NCBI GenBank assembly: GCA_035505975.1
Contig: DATJQJ010000027.1
Coordinates: forward strand, 1 to 39,325
DNA length: 39,325 nt
Direction of reading: 5' to 3'
Source of the DNA: CAIKOD01 sp035505975
GTDB lineage: Archaea > Halobacteriota > Methanomicrobia > Methanomicrobiales > Methanospirillaceae
The notes under the pieces were generated by a model, which was not told where the DNA came from, searched no databases, and was given only the letters and a program-made list of their open reading frames with translations. Each line of letters starts with the position of its first letter. The stretch's first letter is position 1. A program made the translations under genes and the position numbers. Positions 9,029 to 17,829 of the stretch are shown here, piece by piece.

Positions 9029-9585
9029 TTCGAAGTGAATACGTGGTACTTTACATCAGGATCCTGGAGCTCTTCCATGATCCGGCTGATAATCATCTTT
9101 TCCGGGTGGGGGATGGACTTGATCCGTGCACTGATGTCGGCAAAGCTTTCGAACGGCTTTTTCGCCCGTTCTTCAAGGATTTCCCACATCAGCTTTTTCC
9201 CGATCCCGGGAAGGAGGTGAAGCATGTGAAGCTTGGGGCTTATGGAGATCGATTTGTTGAAAAAATCGACGTATTCTTTCTCATGCTCTTTAACGAGCTG
9301 ATCGATGACGAACGGCAACTCGAGCTTCGCTGTCTGCGTCAGCTCGTCGTAGCTGATCCTGCGTTTGACACGCTCGATCTTGTCCCGTTCGCCATCCCCG
9401 ATATAGACTTTGTCGTGGATCTGGATCTCGATCTTCTTCGGGATCAGTTCGAGGAGCTTGAACTGTTCTATTCCTATCGCCTGGATCACCGGTTCACGTT
9501 TGAAAACAGGACGTGGGTCCTCAGGATGACCTTTCTGGAGGACATCGAGTACTATCGCATTGATCTCCTTCTTGTCAGCCTTCAT
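9025..9585 (-). CDS. DUF655 family RNA-binding protein
   Basis: This 186-residue protein belongs to the archaeal DUF655 family. An OB-like N-terminal half (residues 1-90) precedes a C-terminal helix-hairpin-helix segment (LLPGIGKKLMWEILEERAKKPF, about 124-145). The family is thought to bind nucleic acid and sits next to rsmA in many archaea. Its exact function is not established. GAGGGTGA stands before the ATG at 9583-9585. It lies 9 bp after rpoF and overlaps rsmA by 4 bp. Confidence 0.9.
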   Translation of the reverse strand: MKADKKEINAIVLDVLQKGHPEDPRPVFKREPVIQAIGIEQFKLLELIPKKIEIQIHDKVYIGDGERDKIERVKRRISYDELTQTAKLELPFVIDQLVKEHEKEYVDFFNKSISISPKLHMLHLLPGIGKKLMWEILEERAKKPFESFADISARIKSIPHPEKMIISRIMEELQDPDVKYHVFTSK

Positions 9586-9594
9586 GGGTCACCC

Positions 9595-9945
9595 TCAGAA
9601 ATGGGTTTTTACCAGGTTTATGATAGTGTCTAGTTCTTCGCCCGATAAAGTAAACTTTTCTTTTGCATATACCGCACGGAGCTCGTCGCGTGTCCGGGGC
9701 ATGATATTTGCTATGCGGAACGCGATATCGGGCTTCATCTTATCGAGGTTCAGGAGTGCATTCACGAGGTCCCGGGATTTTTCGGGACTTGTCTTTGCAA
9801 GGTTATTGGCATGCTCGATACTCTTCCTGAGTTCGTAGGGCATCTCCTTACCACTTTCGATACGCTGGGCCTCCATCGCCTGCAACTGCTCACGGAGTTC
9901 AGATAAGGTGATCCGCTCTTCAGAAAGAACTGCTTTTACTTTCAT
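9595..9945 (-). CDS. rpoF: DNA-directed RNA polymerase subunit F (Rpo4/Rpb4)
   Basis: This 116-residue subunit pairs with Rpo7 (subunit E) to form the stalk of archaeal RNA polymerase, which helps open promoters and binds emerging RNA. The helical N-terminal region is followed by an HRDC-like C-terminal part with KMKPDIAFRIANIMPRTRDELRAVYAKE at about 70-97, typical of archaeal Rpo4. AGGT stands about 8 bases before the ATG. It lies 21 bp after rpl21e, the usual archaeal order. Confidence 0.95.
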   Translation of the reverse strand: MKVKAVLSEERITLSELREQLQAMEAQRIESGKEMPYELRKSIEHANNLAKTSPEKSRDLVNALLNLDKMKPDIAFRIANIMPRTRDELRAVYAKEKFTLSGEELDTIINLVKTHF

Positions 9946-9966
9946 GCCGGTTACCTGAAGGTTTAT

Positions 9967-10257
9967 TTATCTCTGTGCTTTTAGATGTTGCGATCGCGCA
10001 ATTACGACTTTATCCGCATTCCCGTCGCGGATCTCGAGTACCCAGGCACGTCCGCGTTTCTCGAGGACGGTCCCCGTCTTTCCGTGGAACCTGCGATGCG
10101 GCATACCCTTCTGGACGCTCGGGTTGCATACGATGTGTACTTTTTCCCCGACTTCGAACTGCTGGATAACCGATGTTACCGGGGAGATCCCCCGTTCCCT
10201 GAGGGCTTTCTTCAGTTTATAGCGGGTTTTCTTGCGTGGACCGTTATGATGTGCCAT
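9967..10257 (-). CDS. rpl21e: Large ribosomal subunit protein eL21
   Basis: This 96-residue basic protein matches archaeal L21e. The N-terminus (HHNGPRKKTRYKLKK) is rich in Lys/Arg and followed by an SH3-like barrel (FEVGEKVHIVCNPSVQKGMPHRRFHGKTG). AGGAGTG lies 9 bases before the ATG. It sits between pus10, 9 bp upstream, and rpoF. Confidence 0.97.
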   Translation of the reverse strand: MAHHNGPRKKTRYKLKKALRERGISPVTSVIQQFEVGEKVHIVCNPSVQKGMPHRRFHGKTGTVLEKRGRAWVLEIRDGNADKVVIARSQHLKAQR

Positions 10258-10266
10258 GTTAATCGT

Positions 10267-11541
10267 TCACTCCTGTTCTGTTCCTTCGACCTGTATCACG
10301 TCGAGACGTTCGACGCGGGCAGGTATACCGAGGACCTCGGTCAGGCTCGGGTGCGTTCTGCCATTGTCACCGGAGATCAGCTCTTTGATATAGAGTCCTG
10401 CTTCCCCGGTCACTTCGATGAGAAACCGGCCGTCCTCTTCACCGACATACACGATATCGAGGACACGGCGTTTTCGTACCTTATCGGCCCTCCGGTGTGC
10501 AACCCGTTCCGGGGTGCGCTGATCTATTGTCACGCCCAAAAGGGTGGAAAGTGCTGAACAAAGCCTTTCCGGAGGTACGGGGCCATCCAACCCGACCAGG
10601 ATCCTGTATTTTTTATGAGCCTTGTTTGTTTTAATGGTTTCCACATCGCCGTGGCTGCACCAGCGCGATAATGAGACGGAAACCCTGCCTTCTGCGGATG
10701 CGTTGATGAGGGACTCGAGTCCGGCCAGGTCCATGGTCCGTCTCCGGGGGGCGACTATTTCGAGCACGAACGGCCTGCCGGTCCCGAGCATTCGTGCATC
10801 GATGTCTTCGCGGCCCGATCCATGGAGGACGGCATTTTCCCCGCCAAGCGCTTTCGCAGCAGGTCTCCCGATCAATTCCTCGACAGAGTCCTGGTACATC
10901 TTGCCGGTAAAATTACACCGTTCGCATCCCGCCCCGTGGCAGGCCCTGCAATGCCAGTGGGTCTGGGGAATGCCCCGTTCATACTTCATATAACGGCCGC
11001 TGACGAAGACCGGGTTGACCTGGATTTCCACGTTATCGCCTGCCAGATCGAGGATGATGACAATCTCTGGATTGGCCAGGTCCGCTGTTTTCCCTGTCTT
11101 CACCCCGATCGCCTTACCGACCTCCCGGTTCATCTCGGATTTCAGGGGCTCGGGATCGGTAAGCCTGAGATCGCTCCAGACCATCTCTTCGCTCTCCGCT
11201 ATCAGGGGCGGTACCCTGGTACCAACGAGGAATGTCGAGAATTCTATTCCGTCGAGTGCCTGGACAGCCCGTTCTGCCCATTCATCGGTCCGGTCGAATG
11301 CATTGCTGCAAATCCAGCACGTCCCGCCAGGTTCCTTAAATGGAAGATTATCACGGATCAGGAGGGCTATCCGGAGCGACCTGCCGCGTGCATCGTCCGA
11401 CAATCCAAAAGACCGTTTTCCGAAGAACCGGCCGAGGCAATGGTCGCAGATCTCGCCATATGAAAGGATATCTCGTACTGTATCAAGAAGATCAGATTCT
11501 GTCAACGGTTCACTTTCAGGGCACTTCATGAGAATTCTCAA
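10267..11541 (-). CDS. pus10: tRNA pseudouridine(54/55) synthase Pus10
   Basis: This 424-residue archaeal pseudouridine synthase isomerises U54 and U55 in the T-loop of tRNA. A THUMP-like N-terminal half carries paired cysteines (Cys32/Cys35 and Cys75/Cys78) that should hold zinc, with a second Cys cluster at 198-209. The catalytic Asp248 lies in GREDIDARMLG, and the C-terminal half is the PUS fold. The first in-frame start is TTG at 11541; ATG at 11529 (fifth codon) is as likely, and neither has a clear ribosome binding site. It opens the rpl21e-rpoF-DUF655-rsmA run. Its Psi54 product is the substrate of TrmY, encoded at 13295-13873. Confidence 0.95.
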   Translation of the reverse strand: MRILMKCPESEPLTESDLLDTVRDILSYGEICDHCLGRFFGKRSFGLSDDARGRSLRIALLIRDNLPFKEPGGTCWICSNAFDRTDEWAERAVQALDGIEFSTFLVGTRVPPLIAESEEMVWSDLRLTDPEPLKSEMNREVGKAIGVKTGKTADLANPEIVIILDLAGDNVEIQVNPVFVSGRYMKYERGIPQTHWHCRACHGAGCERCNFTGKMYQDSVEELIGRPAAKALGGENAVLHGSGREDIDARMLGTGRPFVLEIVAPRRRTMDLAGLESLINASAEGRVSVSLSRWCSHGDVETIKTNKAHKKYRILVGLDGPVPPERLCSALSTLLGVTIDQRTPERVAHRRADKVRKRRVLDIVYVGEEDGRFLIEVTGEAGLYIKELISGDNGRTHPSLTEVLGIPARVERLDVIQVEGTEQE

Positions 11542-11765
11542 GATATTGTTCGGGTTGGTAAAGAATCTATTGACATCTGGCTGGGTAATCCCATATTTTT
11601 ATCCAGGCGTATTTGGCACTCGTTTCAATTGTTTTTTCTGTGGATTCACTGAAATAATGGGATACCATCTCGGGCAAATGTTGCTTTAATCCGTTAATTT
11701 TTAGGATTTTAGTTTTAAAAAATGCAACGATAATCTATTTTTACTATAATTATCCATTTTTAGAA

Positions 11766-13247
11766 ATGGAATCCGACCAATCACCTGGAGAGAAAAATCA
11801 GGATAATACAAGGGATTTCGCACTTCAGGATCGGCTCATGAATTCCGTAAAAAAATATGATTTCATCTTCATTTTTCTCTTGATATTTTTTATCTACAAT
11901 ATAACGACCAAACTGGCAATAAATGAAGATACTATTCCTAATGCCCTGTTGCCTTTTTTAATAATTGGCAAGCATACGATCTATTTCGACAGCATAATCC
12001 CTCAACTTGCTCAGATGGGAGATACCTACCAGTTTGTGCAGACGCATGGACATTATGCCTCGGTTTTTACTATTGTAACCGGTGTACTGGTTACTCCGAT
12101 ATATTTCCTCCATATTGGCTTCTTGAGTATTTTTCCTCAACATGGGTTCAGTTATTACGCTGTTTTATCCAAATTTTCTGCAACAATTATCACTGCTTTT
12201 GCTGGAACAACGGTATATCTCACCAGTAAAATGCTTTTTAAAAGAAAAATAGCGATAATTACCATGGTTATTTTTGCGTTCGGCACGGTGTCCTGGGGGG
12301 TCAGCAGCCAGGCATTATGGCAGCATGGAACATCAGAGCTGCTGCTGGCTATTGCCCTTTTTTGTATCATTGCTAATGAATTAAAACCTAAAACAAAATA
12401 TTTTGTCATTTTGGGGATCGTTTCAGGATTGTTTTTTTTTAACCGGCCCCCGGACTCGCTATTACTTATACCGGTGCTCTATTACCTGTGGTCCAACAGA
12501 AAAAATATAATCCCGTTTATTGTTGGGGCCTTAGTGAGTGGTGTCCCGTTCCTTATCTACAACCTGGTTACCCTCACTTCAGCGACCGCCACATCGGGTC
12601 CATTGAATACCCTTACCGGTTTCATGAACCCGCTGTCACTTATCGTCCATTTTGCCGGGTATTTTATCTCACCAAACCGTGGATTGTTCATATATAGCCC
12701 TATTCTGCTATTCGCAGTATGGGGTTATTATGTCCTGTATAAAACTGATACGGTGTCAAAACAGGTAAAAATGGTATTATTATTGTTCCTGCCCTGTATC
12801 ATGGGCACGATTCTTATCTACAGCGCCTATACCCCGTGGTTTGGAGGATGGACGTTTGGCCCCCGGTACCTGACAGGGTTCCTGCCGGTGTTGGCAATAG
12901 TTACGACATTCGGGATCATGCCGTTCCTCTGGCCAAAAAACCGAACCCACAGCACAAGGATTATTTCAATGATCATCCTCTTTCTTATTCTCATTTCCAT
13001 CAGTATCGAAGCGATAGGTGCCTGGTGTTACCCCTATGCAGAATGGGATAAAAATGTGGATGATAATAAAGTCTGGAATTGGTCTGACTCACAGATAGCT
13101 GGTTCCTATTATGCAGGAATAACAAGTCTTGATAATGTTCAGATATTAATATGGCCGTCCTTTCCCCCGCCGATTGGATATATCCAGGTCTATAGTAATG
13201 AAAATCTCCTGCAAATGATATCCCCAGGAAACGCATTCCTTCACTGA
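11766..13247 (+). CDS. GT-C type membrane glycosyltransferase / mannosyltransferase-like protein
   Basis: This polytopic protein of 493 residues has about ten to twelve hydrophobic segments after a polar N-terminus (1-30). The first outer loop holds acidic residues (AINEDTIPN, about 56-64), as in GT-C lipid-linked-sugar transferases such as dolichyl-phosphate-mannose mannosyltransferases. A specific donor or acceptor cannot be told. The gene is clearly richer in A+T than its neighbours (many AAA, ATA and TTT codons) and is the only plus-strand gene between two minus-strand housekeeping runs, which suggests later arrival. The upstream gap (11542-11765) is also AT-rich. No Shine-Dalgarno site precedes the ATG at 11766. 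Confidence 0.7.
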   Translation: MESDQSPGEKNQDNTRDFALQDRLMNSVKKYDFIFIFLLIFFIYNITTKLAINEDTIPNALLPFLIIGKHTIYFDSIIPQLAQMGDTYQFVQTHGHYASVFTIVTGVLVTPIYFLHIGFLSIFPQHGFSYYAVLSKFSATIITAFAGTTVYLTSKMLFKRKIAIITMVIFAFGTVSWGVSSQALWQHGTSELLLAIALFCIIANELKPKTKYFVILGIVSGLFFFNRPPDSLLLIPVLYYLWSNRKNIIPFIVGALVSGVPFLIYNLVTLTSATATSGPLNTLTGFMNPLSLIVHFAGYFISPNRGLFIYSPILLFAVWGYYVLYKTDTVSKQVKMVLLLFLPCIMGTILIYSAYTPWFGGWTFGPRYLTGFLPVLAIVTTFGIMPFLWPKNRTHSTRIISMIILFLILISISIEAIGAWCYPYAEWDKNVDDNKVWNWSDSQIAGSYYAGITSLDNVQILIWPSFPPPIGYIQVYSNENLLQMISPGNAFLH

Positions 13248-13294
13248 CGGGTTAACACCCTTTAGAAAAAACGGTATTGTTAAATGAAAACGTA

Positions 13295-13873
13295 TTATTC
13301 CATTCCTGCTCTTCTCCGGTCGATCCGGTTTAAGAGGACGGTGATCGTGTGGTCGGCGTGGAGCACCCGGGGCCCGACCGAGTATCTCGGCAGGTCTTTC
13401 ATCATTTCCTGCTCCCCGGCGGTAAAGTCCATGTGATCAGAGAGAATAAACCCCTCGGGCAGGTCTTCAATGCCGGCAATATCCGCGCCATTCTCATCCA
13501 GGACCGCGAACTCATGTTCCTTCATCAGGCGCCCGAGGCCCCCCCGCCTGACAAAGACACCCCTTGTCGATTCCCTGAATTCCTCCGCAGCGGGAATTTC
13601 AAGCGCCTTTTTTATCAGGGACCCGGCACTCCGCTCGTCCGGGCTGAGGTACCTGACCTTTTCTCCGGAAATCATGACCGTTTTCGGAGAATCCGTCCCG
13701 CCGAGGAGGACCAGGTATATCGTCACATCGCGCCGGAGGTCATGGGACAGGAACAGCGAAGTATTCACGCACCGGCACAGCACGTCCATCCTGCCTGCTC
13801 CCCCGGGCATATCGTTGAGGGTAAAATCCCCGGTGGTCTTCGCCAGGTGCCCGATCACGGCAAAAACCGTCAT
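13295..13873 (-). CDS. trmY: tRNA (pseudouridine54-N1)-methyltransferase
   Basis: This 192-residue SPOUT methyltransferase matches archaeal TrmY, which methylates Psi54 to m1Psi54 in the tRNA T-loop, the archaeal stand-in for m5U54. TGDFTLNDMPGGAGRMDVLCRC (about 14-35) is a family block; the C-terminal knot region includes DLPEGFILSDHMDF and the tail SVGPRVLHADHTITVLLNRIDRR. It follows srp54 by 5 bp, so it is probably the last gene of the long rps19e operon. Pus10, which supplies Psi54, is encoded about 2 kb away. Confidence 0.93.
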   Translation of the reverse strand: MTVFAVIGHLAKTTGDFTLNDMPGGAGRMDVLCRCVNTSLFLSHDLRRDVTIYLVLLGGTDSPKTVMISGEKVRYLSPDERSAGSLIKKALEIPAAEEFRESTRGVFVRRGGLGRLMKEHEFAVLDENGADIAGIEDLPEGFILSDHMDFTAGEQEMMKDLPRYSVGPRVLHADHTITVLLNRIDRRRAGME

Positions 13874-13878
13874 CCGGG

Positions 13879-15195
13879 CTACCCGCTGAACCGCTTCATC
13901 ATCCGCTGGAGGTCGAACTTGCCTCCGCCCCCCCGGACGCCTTTCAGAGCACGTTTCATCGTCTTGTAGTATTTGAGGAGTTCCCGCACTTCTTCGGGTG
14001 ACGCCCCGGCACCGTGGGCAATCCGCTGCACCCTTGAAGAACTAAGGAGTGCCGGGTCGTCCAGCTCGGCACCGGTCATGGAATCCATGATGATCCGGTA
14101 CCGGCTCATCTTTACCGTGGTAACATCCAGCACGCCTTCAGGAAGCTGCATGTTCCCCATCGGCAGCATGCTCATGATCTGTTTGAGGGGGCCCATTTTA
14201 TTCAGCGATTCGAGTTGCTTGTACATGTCCCGGAGCGTGAATTTTCCCCTCATCATCGCATTCACGTCAAAGTCGCTCGAGGCGATGGACTCTTCGGCCT
14301 TTTCGACAAGTGCTTTCAAATCACCCATGCCGAGGAGCCGCGATATGAACCCGTCGGGGTCGAACCGTTCGAGGTCATCGATCGTCTCTCCGCTGCCGAT
14401 GAACACGATACCGCTCTGGGTTTCGGATACTGCCGACAGTGCACCGCCGCCTTTTGCCGTCCCGTCCATCTTGGTAATGATCACGCCGTCGATGCTGATC
14501 GCTTCGTGGAACCGTCGGGCCTGCTCGCTGGCCTGCTGGCCGAGGGCAGCATCGATCACAAGCCAGCGGTGCGTTGCTTTTGCGATGGCGTTGATATCGA
14601 TGATCTCCTTGATCAGGTCGTTCTCGAGCGCATGGCGGCCCTGGGTATCGATGATGATAACTTCGACGTGGGACAGGGCAGGCAGGCCTTCGCGCACGAT
14701 TTTCAAGGCATCGGTCTCTTTCGGGTTGCCGATACAGGGGATATTGATCTTTGCACAGAGTGTCGAGAGCTGTTCATAGGCCCCCGGGCGGAAGGTATCC
14801 CCGCAGATCACGCCGACCCGGAGCCCCTTTCGCTGGAAATAGCGTGCGAGCTTTGCCGTTGTCGTGGTCTTTCCGCTCCCCTGGAGCCCTGCCATCAGGA
14901 TCGTCTGTGAACCGAGCGTGACATCGGTCCCCTTTCCCATCAGCTTTACGAGTTCCTGGTAGACTATCCTGAGCACATGCTCGCGGACTGCCATCCCCTT
15001 CGGGAGCTCTTCCTCAAGCGACCGGGTCTTGATGGCGTTCGAGAGGTTCATCACCAGCTTGACATTGACATCCGACTGGAGAAGGGCCCTCTGGAGGTCC
15101 TTGACGAGGTCTTCGACTGCCGCCCTGTCCACTACGCTCCTTCCGGCCAGTTTCTTCATCGCATCTTTTAACGAATTTCCCAGCTTGTCAAGCAT
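13879..15195 (-). CDS. srp54: Signal recognition particle 54 kDa protein
   Basis: This 438-residue GTPase binds signal sequences on ribosomes and delivers them to FtsY at the membrane. It has an N domain (1-90), a G domain with P-loop GLQGSGKT (103-110), CGDTFRPGAYEQL and TKMDG, and a methionine-rich M domain (about 300-438) with the 7S RNA-binding motif SSRVQRIAHGAG. The G3 motif reads DTQGR, with Gln185 (codon 14641-14643) where the usual form is DTAGR. The start abuts the ftsY stop with a 1-bp overlap. Gene pair and order fit a shared targeting operon. Confidence 0.97.
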   Translation of the reverse strand: MLDKLGNSLKDAMKKLAGRSVVDRAAVEDLVKDLQRALLQSDVNVKLVMNLSNAIKTRSLEEELPKGMAVREHVLRIVYQELVKLMGKGTDVTLGSQTILMAGLQGSGKTTTTAKLARYFQRKGLRVGVICGDTFRPGAYEQLSTLCAKINIPCIGNPKETDALKIVREGLPALSHVEVIIIDTQGRHALENDLIKEIIDINAIAKATHRWLVIDAALGQQASEQARRFHEAISIDGVIITKMDGTAKGGGALSAVSETQSGIVFIGSGETIDDLERFDPDGFISRLLGMGDLKALVEKAEESIASSDFDVNAMMRGKFTLRDMYKQLESLNKMGPLKQIMSMLPMGNMQLPEGVLDVTTVKMSRYRIIMDSMTGAELDDPALLSSSRVQRIAHGAGASPEEVRELLKYYKTMKRALKGVRGGGGKFDLQRMMKRFSG

Positions 15196-16226
15196 CAGGA
15201 TTCCTCCGAAAAGAGTTCCCCGATCACCTGGTCGGGGGAGAACGGGGTGATATCGTCATACCCCTGGCCGGTTCCGAGGAACATCAGGGGTTTTCCTATC
15301 GTATGGGCGATGGAGATTGCCGCTCCACCCCGGGGGTCCATATCAGCCTTCGTGAGGACGACGGCATCGGCACCGACCGTCTTCTCGAATTCATCAGCCC
15401 TGACAACGGCATCGTTTCCCGCGACCGCTTCGTCGACATAGACGATCAGGTCCGGCTTCATTACCCTTCTGATCTTGTCGAGCTGGTTCATCAGGTTGGC
15501 CCGGTTGTGAAACCGCCCCGCGGTATCGGCCAGGACTACGTCTACCTTATGGGCAATGGCATACTGGACCGCATCGAATAATACGGCCGACGGGTCCGCT
15601 CCCTGCTGGTGCTGGATGATTTTAATGCCAATCCGTTCTGCATGGACATCGATCTGCTCGATAGCCCCGGCGCGGAACGTGTCCCCTGCACCGATGACAA
15701 CAGAAAAACCGTTTTTTTTGAGGAAATGCCCGACCTTGGCAACGGTTGTTGTTTTTCCCGTACCGTTTACGCCGGTGAAAAGCACCTTGACGGGGTGTTC
15801 ATGAGTTTTTATGTACGAGATCAGGTCGAACCCGTTGCCGAGTACGTCCTTCAGTGAGGTCTTTAGAGCTGATAAGACAATCGAGTCAACGGATTCCCCT
15901 ATTTTTCTTCGCCTGCCAACCAGTTGCTTCTTGAGATGATCCAGTATCTCTTCGGTTACCGGGAATGCGACATCGTTCTCGAGGAGCACGATCTCGAGTT
16001 CGTCAATCGCGTCCTTCACGTCTCCCTCGCCGATGATGAGTTCCCGGTCTTTTACAAGGGCTTTTACTTTGTCGACGAGCCCTGCCTGCTGTCCGGACTC
16101 TGCTTCCGGATTGACACGTTCTTCCGGAAACGGTCCGGTTTCATCGACAGATTCTGCAGCCGCACCGATATCGTTCCCGAGCCGGGTCCGAACTTCCTTT
16201 AACCGGGATTTCAGCGATTCAAACAT
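15195..16226 (-). CDS. ftsY: SRP receptor FtsY
   Basis: The membrane-side GTPase that docks SRP. The frame is open to 16307, but ATG at 16224-16226 is preceded by GGGAGG and begins MFESLKSRLKE, so I take it as the start (343 residues). An acidic region at about 20-45 precedes the N domain. The P-loop GVNGTGKT lies at 152-159; ADTAGR, TKAD and the family C-terminus (FLGTGQGYDDITPFSPDQVIGELF) follow. It lies 25 bp after pfdA and touches srp54. Confidence 0.97.
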   Translation of the reverse strand: MFESLKSRLKEVRTRLGNDIGAAAESVDETGPFPEERVNPEAESGQQAGLVDKVKALVKDRELIIGEGDVKDAIDELEIVLLENDVAFPVTEEILDHLKKQLVGRRRKIGESVDSIVLSALKTSLKDVLGNGFDLISYIKTHEHPVKVLFTGVNGTGKTTTVAKVGHFLKKNGFSVVIGAGDTFRAGAIEQIDVHAERIGIKIIQHQQGADPSAVLFDAVQYAIAHKVDVVLADTAGRFHNRANLMNQLDKIRRVMKPDLIVYVDEAVAGNDAVVRADEFEKTVGADAVVLTKADMDPRGGAAISIAHTIGKPLMFLGTGQGYDDITPFSPDQVIGELFSEES

Positions 16227-16251
16227 TACCGGGCCTCCCGGAAGGACCCCT

Positions 16252-16713
16252 TCAGCGCTGTCCCTGAGACTGCGCCGCCGCCTGGGCCTGTTGGTAGCCG
16301 GTCTCAATGCGGCGCGCGATCTCGTTCATCTGGGACCTGATACGGTCGATGGTCTCGGCAACTTTCTTTCCCGAGGCTTCCATCTCTGTTATCCGGTCTT
16401 TCAGGTATTCGACCGCATCGGCATTTGTCCGTTCAACGACGACATCAGATCCTATGGAAACAAATATCCTGTCCGGTTCGAGGACCTTTGCCCGGACACT
16501 TGTCCCGCCGCCGACCTGGAGAAGGACGATCTCCGACCCTCCCGATTCCTGGATAGCTTTAAGAACCTCGATCGCCGCGGTCGCTTCCATTCGCCCTTCA
16601 TCGATCATCTGGAGCTGGTTCGAAAATATCTCAACCTGCTGCCCGTATTCGGAAAGGTAGTGCTGGAGCGCCTGCATCTCACGCGGGTCCACGGGGTCCA
16701 TCTCATTCACCAT
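16252..16713 (-). CDS. pfdA: Prefoldin alpha subunit
   Basis: This chaperone subunit forms the archaeal prefoldin hexamer with beta and hands unfolded chains to the thermosome. Two long coiled-coil helices (about 10-60 and 100-145) flank a beta-hairpin segment (EIVLLQVGGGTSVRAKV). The longest frame gives 153 residues from ATG at 16713, overlapping the LX gene by 11 bp. ATG at 16701 has GGTGA 5 bases upstream and follows the LX stop directly, so it may be the true start (149 residues). The Gln/Ala-rich tail (YQQAQAAAQSQGQR) is typical. Confidence 0.93.
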   Translation of the reverse strand: MVNEMDPVDPREMQALQHYLSEYGQQVEIFSNQLQMIDEGRMEATAAIEVLKAIQESGGSEIVLLQVGGGTSVRAKVLEPDRIFVSIGSDVVVERTNADAVEYLKDRITEMEASGKKVAETIDRIRSQMNEIARRIETGYQQAQAAAQSQGQR

Positions 16714-16894
16714 GTACAGTATTCACTGACTCGATGGTGATATATCTTCTTTTCAGGCGGTGCTTGCTCCCGATGACCGCCATTGTCTGTTCCTTTGCCT
16801 GCTCAACGTTCGGCGCGATGATAGTCTTTTTGTAAGGCTTCCATTCGTCGCCAATCCTGAACGTGCCTTTCACTTCAAAAGTGCTGTTATCCAT
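16703..16894 (-). CDS. rplX: Large ribosomal subunit protein LX (eL20/L18a)
   Basis: This 63-residue protein matches archaeal LX, the short homologue of eukaryotic eL20. The FEVKGTFRIGDEWKPYKKTI block (6-25) and GSKHRLKRRYITIESV (42-57) are characteristic. GGAG lies 7 bases before the ATG. It follows eif6 by 3 bp and overlaps or abuts pfdA. LX sits at the subunit region where aIF6 and SRP also act. Confidence 0.94.
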   Translation of the reverse strand: MDNSTFEVKGTFRIGDEWKPYKKTIIAPNVEQAKEQTMAVIGSKHRLKRRYITIESVNTVHGE

Positions 16895-16897
16895 AAT

Positions 16898-17560
16898 TTA
16901 CTCCAGAAAACCAAATACGTCTTCAATTCTTCCTAGTTCGAACCCGCTCGTCGCGAGGCCTGCAAGGTACCCCGAATTGTTCACGAGCAGTCCCGTCCCG
17001 ACGAGTCCCGTCCCCATATTCACCGTTCCGGTGCCGACGGGGATATCCACCAGCTCCTCGAGCCTGGTAATTTCTGCCCTGGAACTCCGCGGATGGACGA
17101 TAATTCCCTTATTTGTCGCCACAGCGGCCATGCCGACAGTTTTTATACCGCCGAATGTGAGCCTCGCCACCGGTACGTGCAGTACCTCACCAACCGCTTT
17201 CATTGCATCGGACGGCATATCGGGGTGTACTGCAGCAAACGAATCGTTGGCAAGAACGACGTTGCCTGCTGCATTCATGGTATGCTCGAGCCGGAACACT
17301 TCGCGGTATTCAGACAGGAGGGCTTCTTCTTCGCTCGTCGCAAGCCCGCTAACAATAAATGCATGCCTGTTTCCGGTGAGAAGAGACCCGATGATGGAAC
17401 TCCCCTGGATATAGGTCTCGACAAGGTCAACCGCAAGTGCCTCTCTGATCAGTCCCCGGACCTCGTCCGGGGTCTCAGGCGGGATGACGGCTATGTCATC
17501 GAATACCCGCATAAAGACACCGATGTTCGGGTCGCCTTCAAACGAGACCGTTCTTTCCAT
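16898..17560 (-). CDS. eif6: Translation initiation factor 6 (aIF6)
   Basis: This 220-residue factor binds the large subunit next to uL14 and blocks premature joining with the small subunit. The protein shows the five-fold pseudo-repeat of the family, with recurrent Gly-Asn-Asp turns and blocks such as GNRHAFIVSGLATSEEE and TNKGIIVHPRSSRAEI. GGGGAATAAG precedes the ATG, 1 bp after the rpl31e stop. Confidence 0.97.
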   Translation of the reverse strand: MERTVSFEGDPNIGVFMRVFDDIAVIPPETPDEVRGLIREALAVDLVETYIQGSSIIGSLLTGNRHAFIVSGLATSEEEALLSEYREVFRLEHTMNAAGNVVLANDSFAAVHPDMPSDAMKAVGEVLHVPVARLTFGGIKTVGMAAVATNKGIIVHPRSSRAEITRLEELVDIPVGTGTVNMGTGLVGTGLLVNNSGYLAGLATSGFELGRIEDVFGFLE

Positions 17561-17561
17561 C

Positions 17562-17825
17562 TTATTCCCCGGCGAGCTCGGCCTGGACCTGTCCGTCCTC
17601 GAACTTCATGGCACGGATTCGGATCTTTGCGGGCGGTTTCTGGCTTCCGCGGGCCCAGACATGCTCGTTGATGCTCTTGTCGAGCTTTACGTCTTCGCTT
17701 TTCATGTGCTTTTCCAGGTACGACCTGATGTCCTTGATTGCGGTGTTGCTCCGCTTCCACCGCGGTGTCCGCTTCACATCGCGGAGGGGAATGATATATA
17801 CATGCTCCTGCATCTTCTCTGCCAT
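17562..17825 (-). CDS. rpl31e: Large ribosomal subunit protein eL31
   Basis: This 87-residue protein matches archaeal L31e: HVYIIPLRDVKRTPRWKRSNTAIKDIRSYLEKHM (8-41), then LDKSINEHVWARGSQKPPAKIRIRA. It lies near the exit tunnel where SRP docks. It follows rpl39e by 4 bp and precedes eif6 by 1 bp. Confidence 0.97.
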   Translation of the reverse strand: MAEKMQEHVYIIPLRDVKRTPRWKRSNTAIKDIRSYLEKHMKSEDVKLDKSINEHVWARGSQKPPAKIRIRAMKFEDGQVQAELAGE

Positions 17826-17829
17826 AGGT

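Noticed and set aside
13973..16740. Long plus-strand frames opposite srp54, ftsY and pfdA
   Set aside because: They are shadows of well-supported minus-strand genes, caused by high G+C codon bias.
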